From Methanocaldococcus sp. FS406-22 (GTDB lineage Archaea; AGJL01; Methanococci; Methanococcales; Methanocaldococcaceae): DNA of 64,000 nucleotides. How positions within the stretch are numbered: position 1 is the stretch's first letter; each line of letters begins with the position of its first letter. The notes under the pieces are model-generated. The model did not search any database. It was not told the origin of the DNA and saw only the letters and a list, made by a program, of their open reading frames with translations. Shown one piece after another: positions 54,346 through 62,539 of the stretch. Made by a program: the position numbers and the translations under genes. The stretch covers positions 1-64,000 of the forward strand of contig NC_013887.1 of the NCBI RefSeq assembly GCF_000025525.1. Direction: 5' to 3'.

Positions 54346-55356
54346 TTAAATATCAAAATTCTGGCAAACATATCTTGGGTCAAGGTTTGCATCAATTATG
54401 TCCTCAATATCGTCAATTGTAAATGTTCTATGCCCCAATATATCCCTTTCGTCTTTCTTTAAGGCAATAACTTGAATATCATCAACATCCTCCAAATCCA
54501 ACATATAATATAAGACATCTATGCTATGTGTTGATATAACAACCTGCCAATCTCCTTTTGATAGATAACTTAGTAGATTTTTAATCATTGAAGGATGCAT
54601 TGCTGTATCAAAGTCATCCCAGAGTATGAGTTTAGGCTTCAATAACTCTAAGATTAGCATGGTTCTTACAACCTTTTTAACCCCATCTCCCATGTCATTT
54701 ACATGGATGTAGGATGCATCTTCCCTCCTTAGATACCAACCATCCTTTTTTAAGACAATTTCAGTAAATCTCTCATCCAACACTTTGCTTATAGCTTCTG
54801 CTACCTTTGTATGGATATTCTCTTTTAATATTTTCTGTTCATTGTTTGATAGGAAGTTGTCTAATGTTTTAATAAATGTTGTATCGTAAGGGAAATAAAC
54901 AATTTCTAAGTTATCTATGGGTACTTTCTCTATATTATCAGAAACTGCTGGTTTTTGGTTATCTATTAAGAATTCTAAGAATTTTCCCTCAACTCTAACG
55001 CATTTTTTATTATCTTTAAAAACATTAACAATTCCATCGGACTCTATATTGATTTTCCATTTATAAAACTTGTTATCTAAATTTATATCAAATTCAAGTT
55101 CTGCTGTTCCCTCATACTTATAAACCAAACTTTTTATGCCATTTCTCCCACTTGAAATAAAATCTAAAACACTTCTATTATTTGCTAATTTATATACTCT
55201 TCTTGGATGTGGAAATAAAAATAAGCTTTCAAGAATAGCAGTCTTTCCAGAGTTATTTTTCCCAATTAAAATATTGAACTTATCCAGTTTTATTGATTCT
55301 TTAAGCTTTTTTATCCCTCTAAATTCTTTTATGCTTTTAATCTCATTGATTAGCAT
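54346..55356 (-). CDS. AAA/ABC-type ATPase of the OLD/AAA_15 group
   Basis: A 336-residue ATPase. Walker A is LIGKNNSGKTAIL (about residues 28-40). An ABC-like signature region is VNDMGDGVKKVVRTMLIL, Walker B is KLILWDDFDTAMHP (Asp where the catalytic Glu is usual), and the switch His is in VVISTHSIDVL. No coiled-coil arms are long enough for an SMC. Such ATPases pair with nuclease-like partners in OLD, Gabija and PARIS-like defence systems, and also in uncharacterised housekeeping pairs. The start at 55356 follows TTGGTGATGCCT. Confidence 0.8.
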   Translation of the reverse strand: MLINEIKSIKEFRGIKKLKESIKLDKFNILIGKNNSGKTAILESLFLFPHPRRVYKLANNRSVLDFISSGRNGIKSLVYKYEGTAELEFDINLDNKFYKWKINIESDGIVNVFKDNKKCVRVEGKFLEFLIDNQKPAVSDNIEKVPIDNLEIVYFPYDTTFIKTLDNFLSNNEQKILKENIHTKVAEAISKVLDERFTEIVLKKDGWYLRREDASYIHVNDMGDGVKKVVRTMLILELLKPKLILWDDFDTAMHPSMIKNLLSYLSKGDWQVVISTHSIDVLYYMLDLEDVDDIQVIALKKDERDILGHRTFTIDDIEDIIDANLDPRYVCQNFDI

Positions 55357-55392
55357 AGGCATCACCAAAAAATAGTTTAAAAAAGAAAAAAG

Positions 55393-55644
55393 TTATTCAA
55401 TTTTCTCGACTTTTATCTCATAATCATGGATAACAGGATTTGCTAAAAGCTTTTTACACATCTCTTCAACTTCTTCTTTAACTTTCTCCTCACTCTCTCC
55501 TTCCATAATTATATCAATCATTTTGTATGTTTGAACTTCTTTAACATTATTAAAGCCTAAAAAGTTTAAAGCTCTCTGGATTGTTCTACCTTCAGGGTTT
55601 AAAACTCCTTTTTTTAACTTTATTGTGACTGTTGCCTTATACAT
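55393..55644 (-). CDS. purS: Phosphoribosylformylglycinamidine synthase subunit PurS
   Basis: Small subunit of the FGAM synthase complex (PurS-PurL-PurQ), 83 residues. It begins YKATVTIKLKKGVLNPEGRTIQRALNFLG, the standard family start. TTGGTGAGATT precedes the ATG. It follows purC on the same strand, separated by a structured 114-bp gap. Confidence 0.93.
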   Translation of the reverse strand: MYKATVTIKLKKGVLNPEGRTIQRALNFLGFNNVKEVQTYKMIDIIMEGESEEKVKEEVEEMCKKLLANPVIHDYEIKVEKIE

Positions 55645-55667
55645 AATCTCACCAAAATTTTACTTTA

Positions 55668-55762
55668 TATAGGACTTTCACAGGAATTAGTGTTCTATTG
55701 TATAAAGATGCCTTTGGCATCTAAGTTCCAAAAGTAAATATATAAACTGTGAAAGTCCTATA
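55668..55762 (-). repeat. 95-bp nested inverted-repeat structure between purC and purS
   Basis: Perfect 16-bp outer arms, TATAGGACTTTCACAG (55668-55683) and its complement (55747-55762). An inner near-match follows (GGAATTAG against CTAAGTTCC), and at the centre a hairpin AGATGCC-TTT-GGCATCT (55706-55722). The right arm overlaps the purC stop codon. On the minus strand a TATA-like TTTATATATTTA lies just inside the first arm (about 55733-55746), so it may be the purS promoter with a structured leader. A MITE-like insertion is the other possibility. Confidence 0.8.
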
Positions 55763-56486
55763 ACAATCCTAATCTCTCAGCGACAATTCTGTATTTTGCA
55801 ATAACATCCCCTAAATCCTTTCTAAATACATCCTTATCCAATACATCTCTTGTCTCTTTATCCCACAATCTCATAGTGTCTGGGCTTATCTCATCTGCAA
55901 CCAATAAATTACCATCTTTATCTCTACCAATTTCAATTTTGAAATCAACTAATATAATGCCCTTCTCATCAAACAATTTCTTTAGTACTTCATTAACTTT
56001 TAAGGCAATTTCTTTAATCTTATTTAATTCCTCTCTTGTAGCCAAACCTAAAGCTACTGCAATATCTTCATTTAGCATAGGGTCTCCATACTCATCATTT
56101 TTGTAGTCAAATTGAACAATTGGGAATGGCAATTCCTTCCCTTCTTCAAAAGGATATCTTCTACACAAACTCCCAGCAGCTATATTTCTGACTATAACCT
56201 CTATTGGTATAATTTCAACTTTCTTAGCTACCATGTATCTTGGTTCTATATACTTTATATAGTGAGTTTCTACTCCATTCTCCTCTAAAACTTCAAATAG
56301 CTTTGATGAAATTAGAGCGTTTAAATATCCCTTTCCTTGTTTAACATCATGCTTGGCTCCATTTCCAGCTGTTATATCATCTCTAAACTCTATCAAAACT
56401 TTATCATCATCAATCTCATAGATTGACTTTGCTTTCCCACTGTATAATGGCTGCTTTTTTAAAATTTCTTCCAATTTTATTTCCAT
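55758..56486 (-). CDS. purC: Phosphoribosylaminoimidazole-succinocarboxamide synthase (SAICAR synthetase)
   Basis: Purine synthesis enzyme, 242 residues. Family markers are YSGKAKSIYEIDDDKVLIEFRDDITAGNGAK near the start, IVRNIAAGSLCRRY and LVADEISPDTMRLWD. CTGGTGAAAGT precedes the ATG. The last bases lie within the arm of the inverted repeat. Confidence 0.96.
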   Translation of the reverse strand: MEIKLEEILKKQPLYSGKAKSIYEIDDDKVLIEFRDDITAGNGAKHDVKQGKGYLNALISSKLFEVLEENGVETHYIKYIEPRYMVAKKVEIIPIEVIVRNIAAGSLCRRYPFEEGKELPFPIVQFDYKNDEYGDPMLNEDIAVALGLATREELNKIKEIALKVNEVLKKLFDEKGIILVDFKIEIGRDKDGNLLVADEISPDTMRLWDKETRDVLDKDVFRKDLGDVIAKYRIVAERLGLL

Positions 56487-56637
56487 ACTTTCACCAGGGT
56501 TAAGGTTATTGAGTTATAACTTTAAATCTTAATTTTAAATTTCTCATTTAATTTTTATACTTTTAGGTAAAAATAGTTTAATTAAAGTAGTAGTATAAAA
56601 AATTTAGTCAAAAATAGGAATAAAAAATCAGCTATCT

Positions 56638-56673
56638 TCGATGTGCCTCCCTTAAAAGGGTTCGGCACATCGA
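56638..56673 (-). promoter_or_regulatory. Archaeal SECIS element in the selD 3' UTR
   Basis: Read on the minus strand: a 10-bp lower stem TCGATGTGCC/GGCACATCGA, an asymmetric internal loop GAA opposite a single A, an upper stem CCC/GGG, and a small TTTTAA loop. This is exactly the known archaeal SECIS plan (GAA-A internal loop, short GC stem). It begins 34 bases after the selD stop codon and would direct Sec insertion at the UGA in codon 16. Confidence 0.95.
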
Positions 56674-56683
56674 CAGGGACGTT

Positions 56684-56712
56684 TTGCAATTACTGCCCAG
56701 CACCGAGTTAGA
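56684..56712 (-). promoter_or_regulatory. 3' arm of a long-range duplex with the selD UGA region
   Basis: 56692-56712 is a perfect 21-base reverse complement of 57672-57692. After a 2-base bulge, a further TTGCAA (56684-56689) can pair with 57693-57698. This arm includes the selD stop codon and lies 10 bases before the SECIS stem. Confidence 0.9.
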
Positions 56713-57748
56713 TTTCAATAACCTTAACATCTTTACTTAAAACTGCTTTTCCTTCACCTTTTTTCACAACTCTACCAACTTCAAACGCATAGCACTTAGC
56801 TCTCTCTAACTCATCAATTAAATCATCTTTATATTCCTTTTTTGCTGATATTAACAACCCTCCAGCAGTTTCTGCTCCGTAACCATCCAATAAAGCATGT
56901 CCAAACATTCTGCTTAACTCTGGAGTTCTTTTTATACATGGAAGAGTGTTAATTTCTATTAAAACCCTGCTATTTTTAGCCATTTCATTTGAATGTCCTA
57001 AGATTCCAAATCCAGTAATATCTGTTAAAGCATTTGCTATTTTATCTCCAACTCTCTCCTCAGCTTTTCTTAAAGCCATTAATGCATATCTGTTTGATGT
57101 TGTCATTAGTTCTATTGCTTTGTTTATGATGTAATCCCTCTCATCTTCACTGATATTTATTAAATCTTTAAATTCCTCTGGAATCCTTGATAATGCCATT
57201 GCCGTTTGAGTTCCTAAGGGCTTTGTTAATATTAAGATATCTCCCTCCTTAGCTCCAGCCTTTGTTAAAACCTCCTCTTCTCTACCAACACCAGTAACTG
57301 CTCCTCCAATTAGAGGCCATGGGTTTAATATTGTGTGACCACCAACTATTGAGGTTTTGTTCTCTCTGCAAAAGTCTTGGAATCCTTTTAGCATCTCCCT
57401 AACTATGTGTATTGGTAGCTTTTCTGGAATTCCAACAATTGCTAAAACTCCCACTATATCTAATAATCCCATGGCATAAATGTCGCTTGTTGAGTTGCAT
57501 GCCGCTATCTTTCCTTGAAGATAAGGGTCATCAACTATTGGTGTGAAGACATCTACGGTTTTGGCTATAACTAACCCATCTCTTTTAATTATTGATGCAT
57601 CATCACCCAAACCAACTAAGATATCCTTGTCTGATAAATCTTCATCGGTAACTATTCCTTTAACCAAAAACTCTAACTCGGTGCTGGGCAGTTTGCAAGC
57701 TCATCCATGGAGTTTAACTAATTCAGTTAATTTTATTTTCTCAGCCAT
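56708..57748 (-). CDS. selD: Selenophosphate synthetase SelD, itself a selenoprotein (in-frame UGA)
   Basis: Makes selenophosphate from selenide and ATP, 346 residues. The true start is the ATG at 57748 (behind GGTGATAGC). Codon 16 (57701-57703) is TGA and reads selenocysteine in LHGUACKLPSTELE, exactly where SelD has its catalytic Cys or Sec followed by Lys. A normal gene finder would start at 57667 and lose 27 residues. Downstream are GLGDDASIIKRDGLVIAKTVD and TDITGFGILGH. A SECIS hairpin lies in the 3' UTR. M. jannaschii SelD is also a selenoprotein. The organism must therefore possess the Sec machinery. Confidence 0.97.
57672..57698 (-). promoter_or_regulatory. 5' arm of a long-range duplex, immediately downstream of the selD UGA
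   Basis: Starts two bases after the UGA codon on the transcript. The 21-bp part covers codons for roughly LPSTEL and uses CTG, CCC, AGC and ACC, which are rare in the surrounding AT-rich genes. The exact complement stands in the 3' UTR beside the SECIS. Confidence 0.9.
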
Positions 57749-57884
57749 GCTATCACCAGATGAAAGTTATAAATTTATAAACATAACAACAATTATTAGT
57801 AAATTTGATAGGGTATAAAATACTACCAATTAGAATTTCTAATAACTTTGGGGATATTAAAAAGCTAATAGCACGGAGATAGCT

Positions 57885-58604
57885 ATGGAAATTCCAATAT
57901 TTGTTGTTATATCTGGTAGTGATTTGTATGGCATTCCAAATCCAAGTGATGTAGATATTAGGGGAGTGCATATCTTAGATAAAGAGCTATTTATCAAAAA
58001 CTGCCTATATAAAAGCAGAGAAGGGGAGGTTATAAATAAAATGTTTGGAAAGTGTGATTTTGTTAGCTTTGAGCTTGGAAAGTTTTTGAGAGAGCTTTTA
58101 AAGCCAAATGCTAACTTTATTGAGATAGCTTTATCTGATAAGGTTTTGTATTCATCAAAATACCATGAAGATGTTAAGGAAATAGCCCACAATTGCATTT
58201 GTAAAAAGCTCTATCATCACTGGAAGGGATTTGCCAAGCATCTTCAAAAATCAAGTGAGAAAGAGAATTATGAGAATCCAAAGACACTTTTATATATTTT
58301 GAGGGCTTACTATCAAGGTATTCTATGCTTAGAGAGAGGAGAGTTTAAGCCAGATTTTGGTTCATTTAAATGCTTAGATTGCTATGATGAGGAGATTGTA
58401 AGTTATCTCTTTGAATGCAAAGTGGATAAAAAGCCAATAGATGATAACTATAAAGAGAAGATAAAGAATCATTTTTGTGAATTGGATTTATTATTAGATG
58501 AGAGTTATAAAAACTCTAATATAAGAGATAAACCTTCAGAAATAGCAAAGATTAAGGCAATAGAACTCTATAAAAAGCTATATTTTGAGGATGTGAGAGG
58601 ATGA
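57885..58604 (+). CDS. Predicted nucleotidyltransferase (COG3541-like)
   Basis: A 239-residue protein with the polymerase-beta-type nucleotidyltransferase motif SGSDLYGIPNPSDVDIRGVH (GS-X9-11-D-X-D). The following helical part (about residues 95-200) resembles that of RNA-repair-associated nucleotidyltransferases (RlaP-like). The substrate is unknown. Cysteines are frequent in its second half (LDCYDEE, LFECKV). CACGGAGATAGCT precedes the ATG. Its end overlaps the aminotransferase gene by 4 bp. Confidence 0.8.
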   Translation: MEIPIFVVISGSDLYGIPNPSDVDIRGVHILDKELFIKNCLYKSREGEVINKMFGKCDFVSFELGKFLRELLKPNANFIEIALSDKVLYSSKYHEDVKEIAHNCICKKLYHHWKGFAKHLQKSSEKENYENPKTLLYILRAYYQGILCLERGEFKPDFGSFKCLDCYDEEIVSYLFECKVDKKPIDDNYKEKIKNHFCELDLLLDESYKNSNIRDKPSEIAKIKAIELYKKLYFEDVRG

Positions 58605-59728
58605 TAAGTAATAGATGCAAAAACATAAAACCATCAGCAATTAGGGAGATATTTAATTTAGCTACATCTGACTGCATAAATTTAGGAATAGGAGAGCCAG
58701 ATTTTGATACTCCAAAGCATATAGTTGAGGCAGCAAAAAAAGCCTTAGATGAGGGGAAAACTCACTACTCTCCAAACAATGGAATTCCAGAACTTAGAGA
58801 GGAGATAAGCAACAAGTTAATGAAAGATTATGGCTTAGATGTTGATAAAGACAACATTATTGTTACTTGCGGGGCTTCAGAGGCGTTAATGCTCTCTATC
58901 ATGACTTTGGTTGATAGAGGGGATGAGGTTTTAGCTCCAAATCCGTCTTTTGTGTCTTACTTCTCATTAACAGAGTTTGCTGAGGGTAAGATTAAAAGCA
59001 TAAGCTTAGATGAGAATTTTGATATTGATTTAGAGCAAGTAAAAGAATCAATAACCAAAAAAACAAAGTTGATAATATTTAACTCTCCAGCAAACCCTAC
59101 TGGAAAAGTTTATGATAAAGAAACAATAAAGGGCTTGGCGGAGATAGCTGAAGATTACAATTTAATTATTGTTTCAGATGAAGTTTATGATAAGATTATT
59201 TATGATAAAAAACACTACTCACCAATGCAATTTACTGATAGATGCATCTTAATTAATGGATTCTCTAAGACATACGCAATGACTGGCTGGAGAATTGGTT
59301 ATTTAGTAGTTTCAGACGAGCTAAATAAAGAGTTGGATTTAATCAACAATATGATAAAAATCCATCAGTATAGCTTTGCATGTGCTACAACCTTTGCTCA
59401 GTATGGAGCATTAGCCGCTTTAAGAGGTAGCCAGAAGTGTGTTGAAGAGATGGTTAATGAGTTCAGAAGGAGGAGAGATTTGATTTATAATGGATTAAAG
59501 GATATCTTTAAAGTTAATAAGCCAGAGGGGGCATTTTATATCTTCCCAGATGTATCTGAGTATGGAGATGGTGTAGAGGTCGCTAAAAAGTTGATTGAAA
59601 ATAAGGTTTTATGCGTTCCGGGTATTGCATTTGGTGAGAATGGAGCTAATTATATTAGATTTAGCTATGCTACAAAATATGAAGATATAGAAAGGGCATT
59701 GGAGATTATAAAGGGAATTTTTGGATAG
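58601..59728 (+). CDS. Class I aminotransferase (aspartate/aromatic type)
   Basis: PLP aminotransferase of fold type I, 375 residues. NSPANPTGKVYDKE carries the conserved Asn-Pro-Thr-Gly, VSDEVYDKIIYD has the Asp/Tyr that bind PLP, and the PLP lysine is in NGFSKTYAMTGWRIGY. The C-terminal Arg for the carboxylate is in NYIRFSYA. Aspartate is the likeliest substrate from similarity. It is coupled to the upstream nucleotidyltransferase. Confidence 0.9.
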   Translation: MISNRCKNIKPSAIREIFNLATSDCINLGIGEPDFDTPKHIVEAAKKALDEGKTHYSPNNGIPELREEISNKLMKDYGLDVDKDNIIVTCGASEALMLSIMTLVDRGDEVLAPNPSFVSYFSLTEFAEGKIKSISLDENFDIDLEQVKESITKKTKLIIFNSPANPTGKVYDKETIKGLAEIAEDYNLIIVSDEVYDKIIYDKKHYSPMQFTDRCILINGFSKTYAMTGWRIGYLVVSDELNKELDLINNMIKIHQYSFACATTFAQYGALAALRGSQKCVEEMVNEFRRRRDLIYNGLKDIFKVNKPEGAFYIFPDVSEYGDGVEVAKKLIENKVLCVPGIAFGENGANYIRFSYATKYEDIERALEIIKGIFG

Positions 59729-60055
59729 ATAAATTATATGATTTCTTTGAAACACTAAATTTAAAAGAGCTTTTATATCAAGTTGGCTTTTATTTTAAGT
59801 TTTGTCCTCTTTTAATCCTTCAAGAAATTTTATTTTAACAAAATAGACATTAAAAAGTTTTTCATTCTCTAAGAGTTCAGGATTTTTAATCTAAATTTGT
59901 AATAATTCTTAATACTGACTGAAAAATTTTCTCGGGATTTTTTCTCTTTTGGTATTACTAATTTAAATAGTTTGTTATATATTCAGATGTATAAGTATTA
60001 CTAAGTAAGAGATAAAAATAGCTTTTTTACTTTTGATTTTAATGGTTTAAAAAGA
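59729..60055. other. Non-coding AT-rich stretch between the aminotransferase gene and the CRISPR array
   Basis: 327 bp without a convincing reading frame. It is dominated by T- and A-runs that could terminate the aminotransferase transcript and the CRISPR transcript coming from the other side. I see no strong palindrome or tRNA. By the proposed array orientation it is the distal, non-leader side. Confidence 0.5.
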
Positions 60056-60376
60056 GAATAAAACCTCTAAGAGGTCTGATTTTAACGCACAAATCTACAC
60101 CAAAATCGAGAAACAAATACCAAGGTTTCCATCCCCAAGAGGTCTGATTTTAACTATTTAGTGTAATAAGAAGTGTTGGAGGAGGAGAATTAAGTAGAGA
60201 AGAAGTTTCCATACTCCAAGAGGTCTGATTTTAACGTGTGGAGGATTTTTAATGCAGGCTGTTGATAGAGATACGTTGTTTCCATCCTCCAAGAGGTCTG
60301 ATTTTAACAAGGATGGGAAGGAGGCGATATTTGTAAGTATGGCTAGTTTCCATCCTCCAAGAGGTCTGATTTTAAC
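60056..60376 (-). CRISPR. Small CRISPR array: 5 repeats, 4 spacers
   Basis: Repeats at 60056-60086 (degenerate in its first half), 60125-60154, 60205-60235, 60278-60308 and 60346-60376. The plus-strand unit is 30-31 bases: GTTTCC at the start, a variable middle and GAGGTCTGATTTTAAC at the end. Spacers are 38, 50, 42 and 37 bases. Read on the minus strand, the repeat begins GTTAAAATCAGACC and ends ATGGAAAC. This is the orientation of known methanogen crRNAs (for example Methanothermobacter), whose 5' handle resembles ATTGAAAY. The degenerate repeat is then at the distal end and the leader lies above 60376. No cas genes are in the window. Confidence 0.96.
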
Positions 60377-60828
60377 AGGGCAATCATCGACAATATAATT
60401 TTAATCACTCTTCTAATATTTAAGCTTTTCGGAACCATATTTTTCTAAGGGTAAATAACATCCTTTATTTATAAATCCAACACTATATAAGCTTTTCTAT
60501 CATCAATAAAATAGAGCATTTTTATCTTTCTAAATTTAAAAATTTAACTTATTAGTTAGAGAAATCTCATTTAACTTACTATTCAATCTTAACTTTTAAA
60601 AATCTAAATAATTTAATGAACCTAAATATTCCAAATAATCAAACTTACAGACCCTTAGAAATTGAACTTAAATCCTCTAAATTAACAAATACCAAATAAT
60701 TATTACCTTTATTAAATTTCAAACACATCCAACGAGACAAACACAACACTACAATAAACAACTAAATCAAACAAATAAAATTTTAGCAGGTAAAAATATA
60801 TAAAACTTTTTATTTGTCTGTAGAGTTT
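60377..60828 (-). promoter_or_regulatory. Probable CRISPR leader and UbiD-gene 3' region
   Basis: A 452-bp AT-rich gap without a gene. The part next to the intact repeat at 60346-60376 should be the leader if the array reads leftward. A TATA-like AGTTTTATATATTTTTA on the minus strand lies at about 60790-60808 and could start a long leader transcript. Low-complexity A/C-rich DNA fills 60600-60780. Nothing else is recognisable. Confidence 0.5.
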
Positions 60829-62094
60829 TCATTCATCAGGAATCTTAGCTCTTTCAAAATGCTCTCTACCTTTAATTAAGCTCATAGTGGCATCTATTCC
60901 TACTTTTGCAGTTAGTTTATTTTTTAAATCACTTGAAGGGTCTAAAGACGAACCTTTAGCTCCAGGTATTATAACAATATCTTTATCTCCTTGAACCCTT
61001 GTGGCTATTGCATACTCGACATCATTTATGTCAAATATATTAATATCATCATCAACAACAACTACATGCTTTAAGCTTGGATGAGAAGCGAAAGCTGCTA
61101 ATATAGCATTTTTTCCGTCTCCTTCTGTTCTCTTCTCTATCTGAACAACTGCATGAAGCCAACAACAACCTCCTTCAGTTAAAACAACGTTCTTCACTGT
61201 CGGAACTGTATTTCTAACACCCTTCAAAATCCTTGGTTCTTGTGGCATTCCCATCAGTGTTTTATGCTCAATCCCCCCCGGCAATAGAGCGTGGAATACT
61301 GGCTTTTCCTTTCTATAAAGTTTTTCAATTTTAATTATTGGCTGCTTCCTAACTATGTCATAAGTCCCAGTTATATCAACAAAAGGCCCCTCATCATCCA
61401 TCTCAGCTAAAATCTTACCTTCAATAATAAACTCTGCCTCTGGAACCAATAAACCATTATCTAACTCAAAAACATCTATCTCTCCCCCCAATAAAGCAGC
61501 TGCAAATTTTAGCTCATCAAATGTTATATCAGCAGATGTAGAACCAGCTAACAAAACAGCCGGATGCACCCCAATAACTATAGCAACATCTAAATAACCT
61601 TTCTCTTTTATAGCTTTTGTATATAAAAAGTGTAAATGCCTTTGCTCAACCATTCTTATAACTAAATAATCATCTTTAACTAAAATTCTGTGGATTGATA
61701 AGTTGTAGCCGTAGTCTTTATCATTTACAACAACAACCCCACTTGTTATATAAGCTCCTGCATCTTTTTCATAGTATATTGGAATTGGCCAGTCTTTAAT
61801 CTTCTCTGGACTTTCAACAATATATTTCTCTTTTAATTTATTGTTTATCTTTAATTTTCCTTCTTTTTCTTTCTCCATTGCATTAAGCATGAAGAATGTA
61901 AATTCTTCTTTTTTTACTCCAAAAATCTTTGATAATGTCTCCCTACTGCAGAGATTACCAACAACCTCAAACCCATCTACATCCTTTATATACACCGGTC
62001 TTCCATCATATTTCTTTAATATTCTCGAAACACCAAACTTTTTGTGTGCTTTTTCTATTATAATTGGGTCGAGTTTATTGATAATTTCTCTCAT
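60829..62094 (-). CDS. UbiD-family prenylated-FMN decarboxylase
   Basis: A 421-residue UbiD-type decarboxylase. Family elements include HLHFLYTKAIKEKGYLDVAIVIGVHPAVLLAGSTSADITFDE and VPEAEFIIEGKI. DEGPFVDITGTYD contributes the acidic residues of the active site. In archaea one UbiD homologue decarboxylates trans-anhydromevalonate phosphate in isoprenoid synthesis. This gene is a good candidate but could act on another acid. It needs prenyl-FMN from a UbiX, which is not seen here. TGGTGATACC-type DNA precedes the ATG. Confidence 0.88.
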   Translation of the reverse strand: MREIINKLDPIIIEKAHKKFGVSRILKKYDGRPVYIKDVDGFEVVGNLCSRETLSKIFGVKKEEFTFFMLNAMEKEKEGKLKINNKLKEKYIVESPEKIKDWPIPIYYEKDAGAYITSGVVVVNDKDYGYNLSIHRILVKDDYLVIRMVEQRHLHFLYTKAIKEKGYLDVAIVIGVHPAVLLAGSTSADITFDELKFAAALLGGEIDVFELDNGLLVPEAEFIIEGKILAEMDDEGPFVDITGTYDIVRKQPIIKIEKLYRKEKPVFHALLPGGIEHKTLMGMPQEPRILKGVRNTVPTVKNVVLTEGGCCWLHAVVQIEKRTEGDGKNAILAAFASHPSLKHVVVVDDDINIFDINDVEYAIATRVQGDKDIVIIPGAKGSSLDPSSDLKNKLTAKVGIDATMSLIKGREHFERAKIPDE

Positions 62095-62173
62095 GGTATC
62101 ACCAAACTTTTATATATTTCTTAGCCAATTTTAATATTAATCTTATTCTTTGCTTAATATTTAAAGTGATAAC

Positions 62174-62521
62174 ATGCACAAAGAGCAGTTAATGAAACTT
62201 CATCAATTTTTTGTTTATGTTGTAAAAGAAATTATGGATGATAATTTAGAAAATATTGACAATGAATGCAAAAAATTACTTGAAATTTATGAAATGTTAG
62301 ATATTAGACCCCATCACATTCATCGACTCAAAAGCGAGCAAAAAGCAGCAATATTACTGTTATCTGCCTGTGTAGCCAGTTATTTAGCCAATAATATGGA
62401 TAATGTTCCGAAAAATTTAGCTAAAAAACTTGAAGAAAACGCTTTTAAACATCTAAATAGCTGTAAGAAAAACATTATTATATTAGAAGAAGATGAAAAT
62501 AACGATAAAAAGGAAGTATAA
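62174..62521 (+). CDS. UPF0058 family protein
   Basis: A 115-residue helical protein of the archaeal UPF0058 family: MHKEQLMKLHQFFVYVVKEIMDD, then RPHHIHRLKSEQKAAILLLS. The His cluster HHIH suggests metal binding, without proof. AAAGTGATAAC precedes the ATG. It lies 18 bp before guaAB and is likely in one transcript with it. Confidence 0.85.
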   Translation: MHKEQLMKLHQFFVYVVKEIMDDNLENIDNECKKLLEIYEMLDIRPHHIHRLKSEQKAAILLLSACVASYLANNMDNVPKNLAKKLEENAFKHLNSCKKNIIILEEDENNDKKEV

Positions 62522-62539
62522 ATTGAGGGTGATATTTTT

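Noticed and set aside
56692..57692. selD region as a transposon bounded by 21-bp inverted repeats
   Set aside because: The repeat arms lie inside the coding sequence and at the stop codon of one gene, with no transposase; an RNA duplex explains the layout better, though inversion cannot be wholly excluded.
57753..58198. Minus-strand frames over the promoter and start of the nucleotidyltransferase gene
   Set aside because: They overlap a gene with a clear GS-X-D-X-D motif and carry no ribosome binding site.
58601..62521. cas genes beside the CRISPR array
   Set aside because: The neighbours are an aminotransferase, a UbiD decarboxylase and UPF0058; none shows Cas motifs.
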